Positions 26,434-37,061 of a DNA stretch of 64,000 bases are shown one piece after another. A program made the translations under genes and the position numbers. The notes under the pieces are model-generated. The model saw nothing but the letters and a program-made list of their open reading frames with translations, was not told the origin of the DNA and did no database searches. The DNA comes from Paracamarosporium sp. OC-R06-R3. Taxonomy: Eukaryota; Ascomycota; Dothideomycetes; Pleosporales; Didymosphaeriaceae. Location: assembly GCA_019828545.1 (NCBI GenBank), contig JACVRA010000139.1, forward strand, positions 1 through 64,000, read 5' to 3'. The stretch's first letter is position 1. Every line of letters starts with the position of its first letter.

Positions 26434-28122
26434 ATGTCATCTCCAGCATATATTACGGTTCCAACGCACAGCCTCCCCAGACAGCAACAACGGTGGAAAC
26501 GACAGGGAATGTATTTTTCGAACTTCACGATGCGCGCTGCAGAGCCGTTGCTGCCTTCAGTCTACTTCCTGCCGCCGTTGGAATTCGACCCGGACACTTT
26601 CAGTATCTCCTACCAAAGCTTCGACATTTCTGAAAAGGCGCTCATACAGCCCCGACAATCCACTGTCAGCACACGCAATGACATGCTCAGCATCGACCAT
26701 AGCAACAGCATCTCTAAACAATGTGATACACGACAACGGAGAGAAACCATCACAGTGCTACCGTCGAAGCGGTATCCCCGCACCGTTCGACATATACGAT
26801 ATACTTTTCTCACGGTCTATCGTCGACTGTTCACACTTATTGTCTTTCTCAATCTTGTCCCACTTTTCATCGTCCTCTTTCATGACCCTGTTTCTCTCGA
26901 CATACTAGCAACAGCCGCATCGACCAACTTCCTAATTGCTATTTTGATCCGGCAAGATTTCATGGTGAACGTCATATTCCGCACAGCATGGCTCATTCCT
27001 TGGCGTGTACCACTAAGAGTGAGGAGGTGGATCGCGAAGTGTTACTGTTACGGAGGTATTCATAGTGGAGCCGCTGTGGCAGGAACAGCATGGTGGACAG
27101 CATTCAGTATTCTGTCGACCATACAAATGGCCAAGGAATGTCTAAATTCTATACCACCCCTGGTAATTACCTGGATAACCCTATCTATCCTAACAACAAT
27201 CATTCTACTCGCCCTCCCAGGCTTCCGCAAGAGGTACCACAATATCTTCGAAATGACGCACCGCTTCCTAGGCTGGACATCCGTCCTCCTCTTCTGGACA
27301 CAGCTCCTGCTCATCACAGACCACACTACGCCTTCCGCCCAGTTCCTCCAGAGACTCCTCCACACACCATCATTCTGGAACCTAAGCTGCATGACTGCGC
27401 TCATCCTGCACCCCTGGCTCCGACTCCGAACTTGGACCTTCCGTCTCACCGTCCTCTCCCCCCACGCCATCCGTCTGCAGTTCACCGCCCATGTGCACAA
27501 ATTCTCCTGCCTATCGATATCGACGTCTCCACTGCGAGAATGGCATCCCTTCGCCACATTCCCCTCGACCACCGGCGCAAAAGAAGAACTTCATGACGCG
27601 CATACAGAAACGTCGATCATCATATCCGACGCGGGCGACTGGACACGCAGAATCATCCAGCAAGCGCAAGATCTCGAGAAACGACAATCGCTGGGCAGCG
27701 CCCGAGCCCCAGAACTACACTTCTGGGTGAAGCCTACGCCCGTCCCCGGCGTCCTCTCCCTGACGACACTCTTCCCCCGCGTGCTCCTCATAACTACGGG
27801 CTCCGGCATTGGCCCGTGTCTCTCCTCGCTTCTCGACCGGAACAAGGCACAGTTCGTCCGGCTGGTGTGGAGCACGCGCTCGCCGCTGAAGACGTACGGC
27901 TTTGAGCTGCTTGCGTCGGTGTACGCTGCAGATCCTGATGCGATGATTGTCGATACAGATGCGGTGGGTAGACCGGATCTTGTGAGCGTGGCGTACAGAG
28001 TGTGGAGGGAGGTGAGGGCGGAAGCGGTGTTCGTGCTGAGTAATGAGGTGGTGACGAGGAGAGTAGTGTATGGGCTGGAGAGTAGGGGTGTTCCGGCGTT
28101 TGGGCCGATTTTTGATTCTTAG
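26434..28122 (+). CDS. TmpA-like / ferric-reductase-like transmembrane protein, 562 aa
   Basis: This is a single uninterrupted exon with a favourable CAAG-ATG context at 26434. After about 115 polar residues come four to six hydrophobic segments, roughly residues 130-150, 155-172, 210-228, 240-262, 275-295 and 310-325. They are arranged like the TmpA/TmpL class of fungal membrane flavoproteins, which are distant from ferric reductases and NADPH oxidases. The C-terminal third has a nucleotide-binding look: FPRVLLITTGSGIGPCLSSLL resembles the NAD(P)-binding glycine loop, followed by VRLVWSTRSP. Aspergillus TmpA is linked to conidiation signalling. Assignment to this class is from memory of overall layout and is moderate; heme-ligand histidines are not clearly conserved, so real electron transfer is doubtful. 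Confidence 0.7.
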   Translation: MSSPAYITVPTHSLPRQQQRWKRQGMYFSNFTMRAAEPLLPSVYFLPPLEFDPDTFSISYQSFDISEKALIQPRQSTVSTRNDMLSIDHSNSISKQCDTRQRRETITVLPSKRYPRTVRHIRYTFLTVYRRLFTLIVFLNLVPLFIVLFHDPVSLDILATAASTNFLIAILIRQDFMVNVIFRTAWLIPWRVPLRVRRWIAKCYCYGGIHSGAAVAGTAWWTAFSILSTIQMAKECLNSIPPLVITWITLSILTTIILLALPGFRKRYHNIFEMTHRFLGWTSVLLFWTQLLLITDHTTPSAQFLQRLLHTPSFWNLSCMTALILHPWLRLRTWTFRLTVLSPHAIRLQFTAHVHKFSCLSISTSPLREWHPFATFPSTTGAKEELHDAHTETSIIISDAGDWTRRIIQQAQDLEKRQSLGSARAPELHFWVKPTPVPGVLSLTTLFPRVLLITTGSGIGPCLSSLLDRNKAQFVRLVWSTRSPLKTYGFELLASVYAADPDAMIVDTDAVGRPDLVSVAYRVWREVRAEAVFVLSNEVVTRRVVYGLESRGVPAFGPIFDS

Positions 28123-28614
28123 GGTTTGGAGTTTCGGTGTGCTGTGCTGTGAAATGGGGGAATGGAAGCTCGGGTTTTGGAGGATACTAGTCGAATATAC
28201 GGATGGATGTGGGTTCTTTAGGTTTCTCTTCATGTGCTATACAGTAATATTGTGCATGGAGAGTAATACAAAATTATACGTACAATATGATCAAGCACTG
28301 TCAGATGAAGTACGACCAGATTTAGGGAGGAGAAGAAGCCGATGATGGTGCGGTGGTAGTAGCAGCCGGTATTACAGTTTTAGTTCTCTGGAAACTTAGC
28401 TTCGGCAGAACCTGTGAGCTCTGAGAACACAAGCAACTGTTCTGAGCAAGCGTCGTGTAGAGAGGCTACTGCTCTTATTAATGAAACTTTTGATTGGTAT
28501 CATATGCGTGCTGAAATAAACCGGCTGCACTACACTCCTTTTCAATGCACGGCATGAATGCTTGGAAATAGACCAGAAACATATTCTTGGCATCCAGCAT
28601 GTTACGCAAGAGTT
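28123..28614. other. convergent intergenic region
   Basis: The 3' ends of the TmpA-like gene and the tryptophanyl-tRNA synthetase gene meet here. No gene was found. An AT-rich stretch near 28240-28300 may contain a polyadenylation region. Confidence 0.55.
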
Positions 28615-30096
28615 CTACGCTTGCGCTGCCGCCTTCGCAGCTTCCTTCTCTTTCTTCTTCCGCTCTACTTCCTGTTGCTTCAACAGCTTCTTCAGCTGAT
28701 TCTTGGTCATGGGCTTGCCGTCCTCACCCACCGCTGCACTGCCGTCCGCTGCCTCCTCCTTGGCCTCCTTCTTCTCTACCTTCGGGTTCCCGACCCACTC
28801 CAGTTTCCTTGGTCGCAAGTACTCCTCCAGCACCTCGTCCGTAACCTTGGATCTCGACTCTTTGAATTTCTTGACGTAAGCCTGCATCAGAGTTATGCAC
28901 TCCTTCTTCATCTCACCCGTCAGTATCTCGCCCTTGCGATAGCCCTCAGCCAACCGAACCAGCTTCTCGTCATCGTCTTCAAAATATGCCAAGTACTGGT
29001 AGGGGACATCGATATCCGGGTTTCCACCCTTCTCCCTGTGCAATGCCTCTGTCTCCTGTCCACCGCTGAACGCGTGACTGTTGATCTTCTTCTTGATCTG
29101 GTTTTCCGTGTCTGACATGAAGATGGCCGAGTTGCTGTTCGAAGCACTCATCTTGCCGCCAGCGCCCTGTAGCGCGGTTAAGAATTTGGAGTGGATCAGT
29201 GCAGGCTTAGGCGAAGGCTGTGCCATGCGGGAGCAATTATCGCGCACAAGGCGGAAGTATGGATCCTGGTCTATGGCACAGGGAATGAGACAGGGCATGG
29301 CGGCCAGCTTAGCGGATCGGTGGTACGTCTTGATATCATGGCCCCAGATGAACGGATATGAACTTGCGAAAGCAGCGACGCACTGTTTCGCGGCGAAGGC
29401 ATTGCTGCCAATATTTGTAGAGCCGTGGAATCCGAAGGCGCCTCGAACCTGGTTGTTGGTGATGAGCTTCTCGAACTCTGTCGTGTTGAGAGAGAAGTGG
29501 CGGTTGAATCCTGAGGTAAGGAACTCGGAATCGATGTACATAAAAGTCTTCTTAGGGTCGAAGCCGATGGCAATGATGTCTTTTGCGTTTCCGCGCGCAA
29601 ACTCATAGACCTCGGCCTGTGTGAGTTTCTCTTTGAAGAGGAATTTCTCGTCGTCCGTCAACATAATGACTAGCGGTACGTCAAACACATCCTGTAACCA
29701 CTTTGTGAACTCGAAGGGGATCGTGTGGCCGATGTGCATAGAATCGCTGGAAGGCCCCCGTCCGGTATACAGCAGGAACTCGCCTTCCTTCTCATAGGTG
29801 TCTAGGATGAGTTCGAGGTCGCGATGCGAGAAGAAGAGGCGGCGTCGCAGCCAGCGGTGCGGTTTGTGGCCCGTAACGCGCTCGAAGCGGGCGAGGAGCT
29901 CGTCGTCTATCAGCTTGGTGGCCCATTTTTGCGAGATGGCCGCGTAGTCGAATTCGAGGACGTTTCCATCCTCGTCCGTTGCGGCTTGGACATCCCAGGG
30001 ATTGATTTCTTGCTCCGTCTTCTTGCTCTGTACAGGCTCAGTCGCAGTCTCGGCGAGACTGAGGGCAGCGACGGACGGCGGCTCGGGTTCTGTCAT
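28615..30096 (-). CDS. WRS1: tryptophanyl-tRNA synthetase, cytoplasmic, 493 aa
   Basis: It charges tRNA-Trp with tryptophan, using ATP. It is a class I synthetase of the eukaryotic type. The first signature is HIGH at residues 121-124 (TGRGPSSDSMHIGH) and the KMSKS loop is KMSAS at 315-319, the usual eukaryotic variant. Other conserved blocks are MLTDDEKFLFKE, STNIGSNAFAAKQC, PCAIDQDPYFRLVRD and FSGGQET. The C-terminal 40 residues are Lys/Glu-rich, as in many fungal orthologues. The ATG at 30096 is the conventional start, but the frame stays open upstream through a Met at 30297 (see finding on a possible targeting extension). It is divergent from the PRELI gene, sharing the 551-bp spacer. Confidence 0.95.
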   Translation of the reverse strand: MTEPEPPSVAALSLAETATEPVQSKKTEQEINPWDVQAATDEDGNVLEFDYAAISQKWATKLIDDELLARFERVTGHKPHRWLRRRLFFSHRDLELILDTYEKEGEFLLYTGRGPSSDSMHIGHTIPFEFTKWLQDVFDVPLVIMLTDDEKFLFKEKLTQAEVYEFARGNAKDIIAIGFDPKKTFMYIDSEFLTSGFNRHFSLNTTEFEKLITNNQVRGAFGFHGSTNIGSNAFAAKQCVAAFASSYPFIWGHDIKTYHRSAKLAAMPCLIPCAIDQDPYFRLVRDNCSRMAQPSPKPALIHSKFLTALQGAGGKMSASNSNSAIFMSDTENQIKKKINSHAFSGGQETEALHREKGGNPDIDVPYQYLAYFEDDDEKLVRLAEGYRKGEILTGEMKKECITLMQAYVKKFKESRSKVTDEVLEEYLRPRKLEWVGNPKVEKKEAKEEAADGSAAVGEDGKPMTKNQLKKLLKQQEVERKKKEKEAAKAAAQA

Positions 30097-30647
30097 AGTG
30101 GATAGAGCGCAGTTGTGCGATGTCAATTGTAGTGATGTTCTGGGCTCAACCCTCTGGAGTGTCGTATTTTGGAAAAAGGAAAGACGAGAAGAAAAGAGCG
30201 AAGCCGCGGCGCTGCTGGGGTTGAGCAATATGGAATTAAGCACTGAGTCAAACGCACAACCGTGGAAGGAACGAATGTCCCGCACCTGCCCCGCCATGCG
30301 CCACACCCACCAGCCACATACATCAGCCACACCGTCGGCGAATCGAGGGGCCGCGACCGACGCTCCCGGTCGTGGCAAAATCTCGTGAGGAGAGCTCTGA
30401 GCTCATTGAAACGGCGGTTTCCTCACACCACCCTAACCTTATCCCCACCCTTCATTCTAGCCCCGCCGTTTTCATTCAATTGCTCCCTGCAATTGGATGC
30501 ACACGACCATGCGAGTTCATCGAATATACAACATCACGCGCTTCTAGGTTGCCCAAGAGCTCCTTGCTACTACGACGACCACACTCTTGCCTATCAACAA
30601 CCCGCTCACCGTGTATTGAACAACAACGCCGCAAGAGAAGAATCAAA
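30097..30647. promoter_or_regulatory. shared bidirectional promoter region of WRS1 and PRELI-family gene
   Basis: The two housekeeping-type genes start back to back 551 bp apart, so this spacer must hold both promoters. A pyrimidine-rich stretch precedes the plus-strand ATG at 30648. No specific regulator site is claimed. Confidence 0.6.
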
Positions 30648-31508
30648 ATGGTCAAATTCTACTCCTCCACCGACACGTACTCGTACCCATTCCCCGCCGT
30701 CACCCTCGCCTACTTCCTCCGCTACCCGAACCCCTACTCCACGCACGTGCTCTCCACCGACACTATCTCGCGGCACTTCGACCCCGAAACGCAGCGCCTC
30801 ACCACCATTCGCTTGCACCTAAAGCGATCTAAATTACCTTCCGCCGTCACCAAGCTGCTTCCGCGCTCCCTTCTCGGCGCTTCAGCATCCGGCGACACGC
30901 AGACTTACATCCTCGAGAAATCGATCGTAGACGTCAAGGAAGGATGGATGGACACAGAGTCTCGGAATCTGGAATGGACGGGCGTGCTTTCCGTTGTTGA
31001 GAGGCAGGTGTTCCGACGCCCTGTGCCGACGGTTCCCGATGAGATCAGAATATTCCAGGGCATGGAGGGTGCCGCGCGACGACATGGCTTCCTCAACTTC
31101 AACGGGAACGGCTCGGGCACGAAGGTCGATATCGATCTCAATGGCGAGACGACTGAGGTGGAAAGCTCGGTGACGCTACACTCGCACGTGGGCGAAACGT
31201 GGAGGAAGAAGCGGCTCGCTGCTCAGGAAGATGCTTCTTCTTCGTCCGAGGAAGAACAGCCGCAGAAGATGGGCTTCTTGAGGAGCTGGGGCACGGCGGC
31301 GCTGCAGCGGAATATCGAGAAGATTGGGCTGACGAGGACATTGAGGAGCCAACCAAATGCGAGAGAGGGCATGAAGGTTGTGCTAGAGCGGATGCGCGAG
31401 GGCGGGCTTGTTGGTGTGCTGGAGGGCATGCGGAAGGATCGAGAGGCCATCTTGCAGGGACGCGATCTCCTAAAGAAAGACGGTACGACGCGTGCAGACG
31501 AGGAGTAG
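30648..31508 (+). CDS. PRELI/MSF1 (Ups) family mitochondrial lipid-transfer protein, 286 aa
   Basis: Members carry phosphatidic acid or phosphatidylserine between mitochondrial membranes with Mdm35. The N-terminus MVKFYSSTDTYSYPFPAVTLAYFLRYPNPYSTHVLSTD is the diagnostic PRELI/MSF1 opening, followed by LTTIRLHLKRSKLP. A later YILEKSIVDVKEGWMDTESRNLEWTGVLSVVE segment matches the central sheet and the conserved N-x-x-W. The domain covers about residues 1-190. The remaining 95 residues are charged, with a SSSSEEEQ patch and an amphipathic helical tail. The upstream in-frame codons before 30648 do not resemble the family, so the ATG preceding VKFYSS was used. Which Ups paralogue it is (Ups1, 2 or 3) cannot be fixed here. 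Confidence 0.9.
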   Translation: MVKFYSSTDTYSYPFPAVTLAYFLRYPNPYSTHVLSTDTISRHFDPETQRLTTIRLHLKRSKLPSAVTKLLPRSLLGASASGDTQTYILEKSIVDVKEGWMDTESRNLEWTGVLSVVERQVFRRPVPTVPDEIRIFQGMEGAARRHGFLNFNGNGSGTKVDIDLNGETTEVESSVTLHSHVGETWRKKRLAAQEDASSSSEEEQPQKMGFLRSWGTAALQRNIEKIGLTRTLRSQPNAREGMKVVLERMREGGLVGVLEGMRKDREAILQGRDLLKKDGTTRADEE

Positions 31509-32316
31509 CGGCGCGCACTTCACATCTCTCTCCTACCCAACCGATCCTAATAAAATCGAGGCTTCTTCTACCCTCGACAATACGGGATGGCAATCCTAGG
31601 ATCGATCTGGTGTTCATTAGCGACGGCGTTTTGGGTCTCTCCCTATCTTATCTCAGCAACATCTTATGTCTGTATGGTACATTCCCTTCTTGCCCCTCGC
31701 TCTTGTCTCGAACGGTCGGGTTCACTGTTTTATTACTCCTTCGCTCCCTCGGCTACGTCTTTTTTATATGTGAGGGTGGCTGTTTTGTATCATAGCGTAC
31801 GTGCCATGAGGTTAACATAGGACGAAAATGGGAATTTGTAACAAAGGAGTGGCAATGTGTACAGGTCAGTAGGTTGAGCTTTGTCCATGATATCAATCTT
31901 CCATTGGAACATACGTGCGTTTGTGTCACTTGGGCGTTACCGGTGCATCATTACACTGGAAGCTCAATCATGTTACGGCTTGTGTTGCTTTCAGAGGAAC
32001 AAAGTCGTAGATATGTTGATCCAGTAGTGTACTCCCAAGGCTTAGGCCCTCGCACATGACATCTCGTCACGTCCAAAAATTTCTTGTGATAATGTGGCTG
32101 TGTAGATGAAGCATGGAGGAGCTTATACCTCGTGTCACTACACCAACACGGATGCGAATCAACATAGCTCTGAGCTGAAAGTTACTCTTCTAGAAATGCA
32201 ATTTATGCGTCCAGATCATGCTTCCTAAGCCTTTATGTTATACTCGTGGCAGATACTATCTATCTAACAACGAAGCAAATGCAGCATAAAAGGCATTATT
32301 TGAATTTAATTTAGTA
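31509..32316. other. convergent intergenic region
   Basis: No gene was seen between the PRELI gene and the P450. The region 32270-32340 is AT-rich. ORFs here are short and unconnected. Confidence 0.55.
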
Positions 32317-33997
32317 CTACAAACATCGTCGCAGAGTTACATTGAGTGGACGTTTATCCTGTTTGCAGGTTAGTGTCAATGACTGCAATCCTTTAGGCCA
32401 CTCACCCAGAAGATGTATGTATTCTGTTCACCCCAATCCCACCTATCCTTCTCGTCCGCCAAGCAGATATCAAACGCGAACAACAGTCTCGCCAAAGTTA
32501 GACGCAATTCCGCATAAGCAACCTTCATACCGATGCAGACATGTCTCCCCATTTGAAACGGTTGCAATGATGCTAAATCGTCGAGCTTCGTGTCTGGATC
32601 CAGGAAACGTTCAGGAATGAAGGAATTCGGGGAGTGGAAGTTGTGTTTCTGGCGATTTGCTGAGAATTGGTTGTACGCTACGTACGTCTGCAGGTTCCGT
32701 TAGATTTGTTCCGAACTCAAATTATTTGTACTTACTCCTTCTGGTACCCACTGGCCACAAACTGTATCACCTCCCTTCGGCACCACTCTTGGAATACCGA
32801 TAACGGAGGGTGGGGCTAGTCGTAAACCTTCTTCGATCACGGCATTCAGGTAGGGAAGATTGCCCGTGGAAGCAATCTTGATTTCACTCTCGTTCGCAAA
32901 CGTGGACCGTACCTCTTCTGTTAACCGATGCAATACTCCACGATTCTGCAGTAAATATCGGGTGATTCCGGCCAAAGCACTTGCAGTCGTCTCAGCGCCC
33001 GCGAAGATAATGATCGTCATATTTATCCCCCACTCTGGTTCTGAGAGAGCATCCTTTTGGTCGTTGTACTTCTTCGCTGGGCTGACCCAATCCGGCCGAT
33101 CCACATTCAGAGATAGTCTCTTCTTTGCCATAGCCGCGCTCATCTCGCGGTGGGCCGTTTGCCGCTGTCTGATGTGCTTGGGGATGATGTATTTCAAAAG
33201 CTTGTCCACTGGCGGGTACAGGTTGACCGATGCTATGAGGGACAGCCCTTTACCGAAGTCCTGCGCGATCTCTACCCAGGGATGTGCTTTCCCGCTCTTG
33301 AGGCAATCGAAAGATTCTCCGAACGAGAGATCTCCTGATATGTCGAACATGAGGAAGACGAACCATTGGGACAACTCGACAGTCTTTTTGGTCCACTGAC
33401 GTCCTGAAGTAGGAGCCTTGAGCTGGTTCATAAATGTATCGATATAGCTCTCCATTACGGGAGACTGGTCCCGTAAGCTTTTGTCGGAGAACGAATGGGC
33501 AAATGCTCGTTTGTGTCTAGCGTGTGCCTCTTCATTGGAGCCCATAAGAGAGTGCGGCTCATTAGGTGACATCTTTTTGAACCAAGTGCGGTTGCGCTCA
33601 AATAGCCGATGGCCAGGACGGTTTCCGTAGATGTCTTTCCACGCAGCGGCATCGGCATAAGACAGCTCATTAGGTGCAATCCGAACAATCGGTCCATATT
33701 TGTCGTGAAACAGCTTCAGGCGGCGGTGTATATCGCCACTATGTATGGCAATAACATACGGAAAGCGGAAAGCTGTCCAAAGTAACGGCCCCGGATAACG
33801 TCGGAGAGGATGAATGAAAGCATTGTAGACACCGTACAGGAGCCCGGCCTTTTGTTGTCAGGGAATGGTACAACGTTGATCACAGTACTTACTGCAAGCA
33901 GTAGTGAAAAAAATGCGCCTCCGAGGACGATTTCTCTCGACACAAAACCCCACGTCCCAGACCCAGTCAGAAAACTATCCGTGACAGGCGCACCCAT
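32317..33997 (-). CDS. cytochrome P450 monooxygenase, 513 aa
   Basis: Exons in transcript order are 33997-33893, 33848-32736, 32687-32406 and 32358-32317; introns are 44, 48 and 47 nt. The last 14-codon exon was found because reading through the GTGAGT donor after YIFW ends abruptly, whereas splicing gives DKRPLNVTL, the normal P450 C-terminus. An N-terminal membrane anchor (about residues 25-45) is followed by FIHPLRRYPGP, KYGPIVRIAPNELS and the I-helix AGAETTAS. Next come the ExxR motif (EEGLR) and the heme loop F450-QMGRHVC457-IG, with Cys457 as thiolate ligand. The residue that is normally Arg two before the Cys is His455. It is probably an ER-bound secondary-metabolism or detoxification enzyme; substrate unknown. 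No biosynthetic core gene lies directly beside it. Confidence 0.92.
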
Positions 33998-36299
33998 GAT
34001 TGTCGAAGCGAAGAGTTCGAGCCACCGCCATTAACAGAAGTATGATTCAATTCATTGGCATAGCTAGCAGCTGGGTAGAAGCTGGTGATAAAGCTGGTGA
34101 TGACATTGAGGTTGGTCGCCCCGCGATGATTTGCTGACGATGAGCTTAGCGCGTATTCACTGAACTTCGACCGTGCCCCATCACTTCTCCTACGCTTCAG
34201 CCAGCTGGGATACAGATCACGCCCCTTGGACGGCTCGCCACATCTGAGAGCCGTTGACGGTCGATGCTTTTGGGTTCTGGCCCCTTCAACAACACAAAAT
34301 GCAGCACAGGCCAGCGTTGAACCCGTGATTCGGTTGCAGACAAGCGAAGCTCACGAAACATCTGCCCGTTGTTTGGGCTGCATGTTCTGTCCCACCAACG
34401 TGAAAGCCTTCATGGTCACTGACACAAGAGGATATTCGATTTGCGACAGCTTCACCATTTTTCAAAGTGTCGCAAGTGCACATTCTGCGGACTGCGGCTC
34501 GGCACAATGTTCGTCACTGTTTCGAAGCAGTGACGATGCAGGATCCGGCCGAAGTATTAGCTGCAGCCACCATTGCTCGATGCCTAAAATGGGGTTGAAA
34601 GGAGGTCCGCGATGCTTTCTTGAATCCGGTTCCTGTATCAGATGTTGTGATGCCCGCTCTGAAACCACTCGCTAAAGTTTTGACACAAGCTTGAGCCCTC
34701 CTCCACCAGTTCGAGTTTCGAAACACCCTGCCTACCGTCCGTCACGATGTCAAAACGAAACTTCAATTGAACTTTGAAAACCTTCGTTCTGCTGACAGGC
34801 GCAAGGCACACCATGTCCGTGCAACACTGAGGAGCGTTGGTCGAGGCGTTTTCGATATCCACTTAAACTCTCAAAACGGCAGGTAATAGCGCTTCGGCTC
34901 ACTCCCTCAGGCAATATGTGCAGACCGCTAAAAAAGCTAATACTTCCTTCTTCGACAGCGCTTTGAGAGGAAATAGCTCCGGGAGAAGCAATTCCGAGCT
35001 TCTGCAAGGGGTATTTACTACGATAAAAACCACATCGGATCTTGCGCCCTCCGCAATTTTAATATCGACGCAGCAATAAAGGAATCCTGACAGTACCTAT
35101 GCAGTCTGCCAGAACCCAGGATTTTGTTTAGACGGCCAGAGCTCACAGGCTCCCTCGCTCATCAGGTGCCGCAACCGAGGGCCTCCTCACTGGCCGAAAA
35201 CGCGAAGAATGCGCCGAAGGATGCAAGCCATCATGTGTGTTAATATCGATTATGCAAGGCTAATTAACCAACATTTCCGCTCAAAGCGGGTCATTAGCGG
35301 TAGCACTGGATCCACAATCAGGCCATTTGCTGGCTATTTCGGACCCTCGCCAGCGGCAAATTTGCCAGCGTTGTATGTGTATGCAGTGCACGGCCCTCCC
35401 TCCATTCACGAGCGGGTGAATGGGCCCGGGCCACTTTCGTGCAGTTCTTTGACAGCTTTCCCGTACCTTTCACTAAACGGACACTGTTTTAAGTTTCGAC
35501 ACCATCGAAAGACGGATGATGAAACCCTTCAAGGAAACAGACATCTGGTATGCAGGGTGTGAAGCAATCCTCCCTGCTTTGAGCTGTCCGAAGAGATCTC
35601 GTGCTGTCGATTAGGCTGTTGTTGGCATTTCGCGCGAATGAAGCCTCACCACGAAAACGCTGCAGGTATGCGGCTCAGATCGCCTTCTGGTAGAGTGCTG
35701 GCGCTTTCATCGTATGTCCAGCCCATCCATGCCTCCGATCGCGTGGGCTGGGCCTATTAGACGTATCTTCAGGCACAAGCATTTCCCGCCATGACCGTTT
35801 TTGGGGCATAGCGCCACACCATCGGTTGGCCCCGGTACTTCTAATTCCATCCCATGTCTCACCAATCTGGCCATGCAGGTCGCTTCAAGGATCATGGTCG
35901 CGGCCTGCATGTGCGGCGCGTGGACTAGGATGTCTAGTCTAGTCCGTGGCCGCCTACCGACACAACGGGAAACGCTGCAGAACTACTAGGAAAGGTTATA
36001 AGGAAGGTCAATCTCGACAGCCAGAAGCACTTGAACAGGGACATCAGTTTTCCACCCTCTCACAGCTTGAAGAGCCAACCGCCACAGACATTGATCTATC
36101 GCCCCCACCCTTCCGCCTTGTGTTGGACTCATCTTATTGCCCACGCCAAAAATCTTCCTGCGGCATCATAGCCTGGTGAGAAGATCCAAGCAGCCTCGTC
36201 ACCAACACCGGATAGAGAACTACTGAGTAGCTCTCCGGATTACAAACTTCCACCGTCCATCTTCATCTCCTCAGCACCGCCGTACTTGTACCCGTCATT
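33998..36299. other. long intergenic region, no gene supported
   Basis: Neither strand gives a splice-consistent gene. ORFs of 70-150 codons at 34226-34675 and on the minus strand at 34460-35010 have broken frames, and I do not recognise them. Decayed coding sequence is possible but not shown. Confidence 0.45.
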
Positions 36300-37061
36300 A
36301 TGTTGCTCCCAAGCTTCTCCACCGCCGTCATGGCTGTCGCTGCTCTTACCTCCACTGTCGACGCATGGCCTCAATGGCCACGAGCGGACGATCTTAGCAG
36401 TCTTGCTAAGAAGGCACCTGTGAATACTCTTCCAGCACCTACTGGTCTTGAACTCAAATATGTGCTGCTTGGTGTCGGTACACAAAACTACACTTGCTTG
36501 ACTGGAAACGCTACAGATGCACCCGACACCACTGGAGCAACTGGTGAGCTTCTACATGACAGTGTCATCTAGATATATACTAACAAATCTACAGCCAAGC
36601 TCTACGACCTCGGCACGAAACTGAACGTCGACCCTCTTGCACAATGGAAGATCCCCGCCATCTCCGGCCTCGCGCTCTCTCTCTCGACCTTCGGCACCTG
36701 GCAGCTTGACATGTACCTCAAGGCTGAAGGCTACAACGAGTGGTTGGGAAACCACTTCTTCACGGTGAAGGTTCCCACGTTCTCCCTTTACAAGACCAAG
36801 TCGACACCCCATCCGTTGGCCATGGTATCAAAGGTAGCAGACCAGGACGCACCCAAGACTGCTTGCCAGGGCACAAAAGGGGAGGGCGCTGTAAAGTGGC
36901 TCTACCTCGTCGATCAGGCAAACCTGTCGCAGGGAGGCGTCAACACGGTCTACAGGCTTGAGACCGCGGGCGGCAACAAGCCGGCCACATGCCAGGGCCA
37001 GAAGAAGTACTTCGAGGTTCCCTACGCGGCCCAATACTGGGTATACGGACCGAAGGCATAA
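36300..37061 (+). CDS. secreted DUF3455 protein, 236 aa
   Basis: Exons are 36300-36543 and 36595-37061, with a 51-nt intron whose acceptor follows a good ACTAAC branch site. The first 22 residues form a signal peptide (cleavage expected after VDA, before WPQWP). Conserved family segments are LPAPTGLELKYVLLGVGTQNYTC, AKLYDLGTKL, GNHFFTV near the middle, and the late WLYLVDQ, VNTVYRLETAGG and YEVPYAAQYWVYG-like end, seen here as YFEVPYAAQYWVYG. DUF3455 proteins are common secreted fungal proteins of unknown role and also occur in bacteria. One N-glycosylation site (NYT) is visible. It is unrelated in sequence to its neighbours. Confidence 0.88.

Noticed and set aside
32317..33997. P450 as part of the peptide cluster
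   Set aside because: It is about 10 kb away, with DUF3455, Tom70 and a folate-type enzyme in between. A link is possible but unsupported.
34226..35007. Cys-containing plus-strand ORF and minus-strand ORFs hinting at a decayed gene
   Set aside because: Frames are broken and I could not match any family with confidence, so no pseudogene is claimed.
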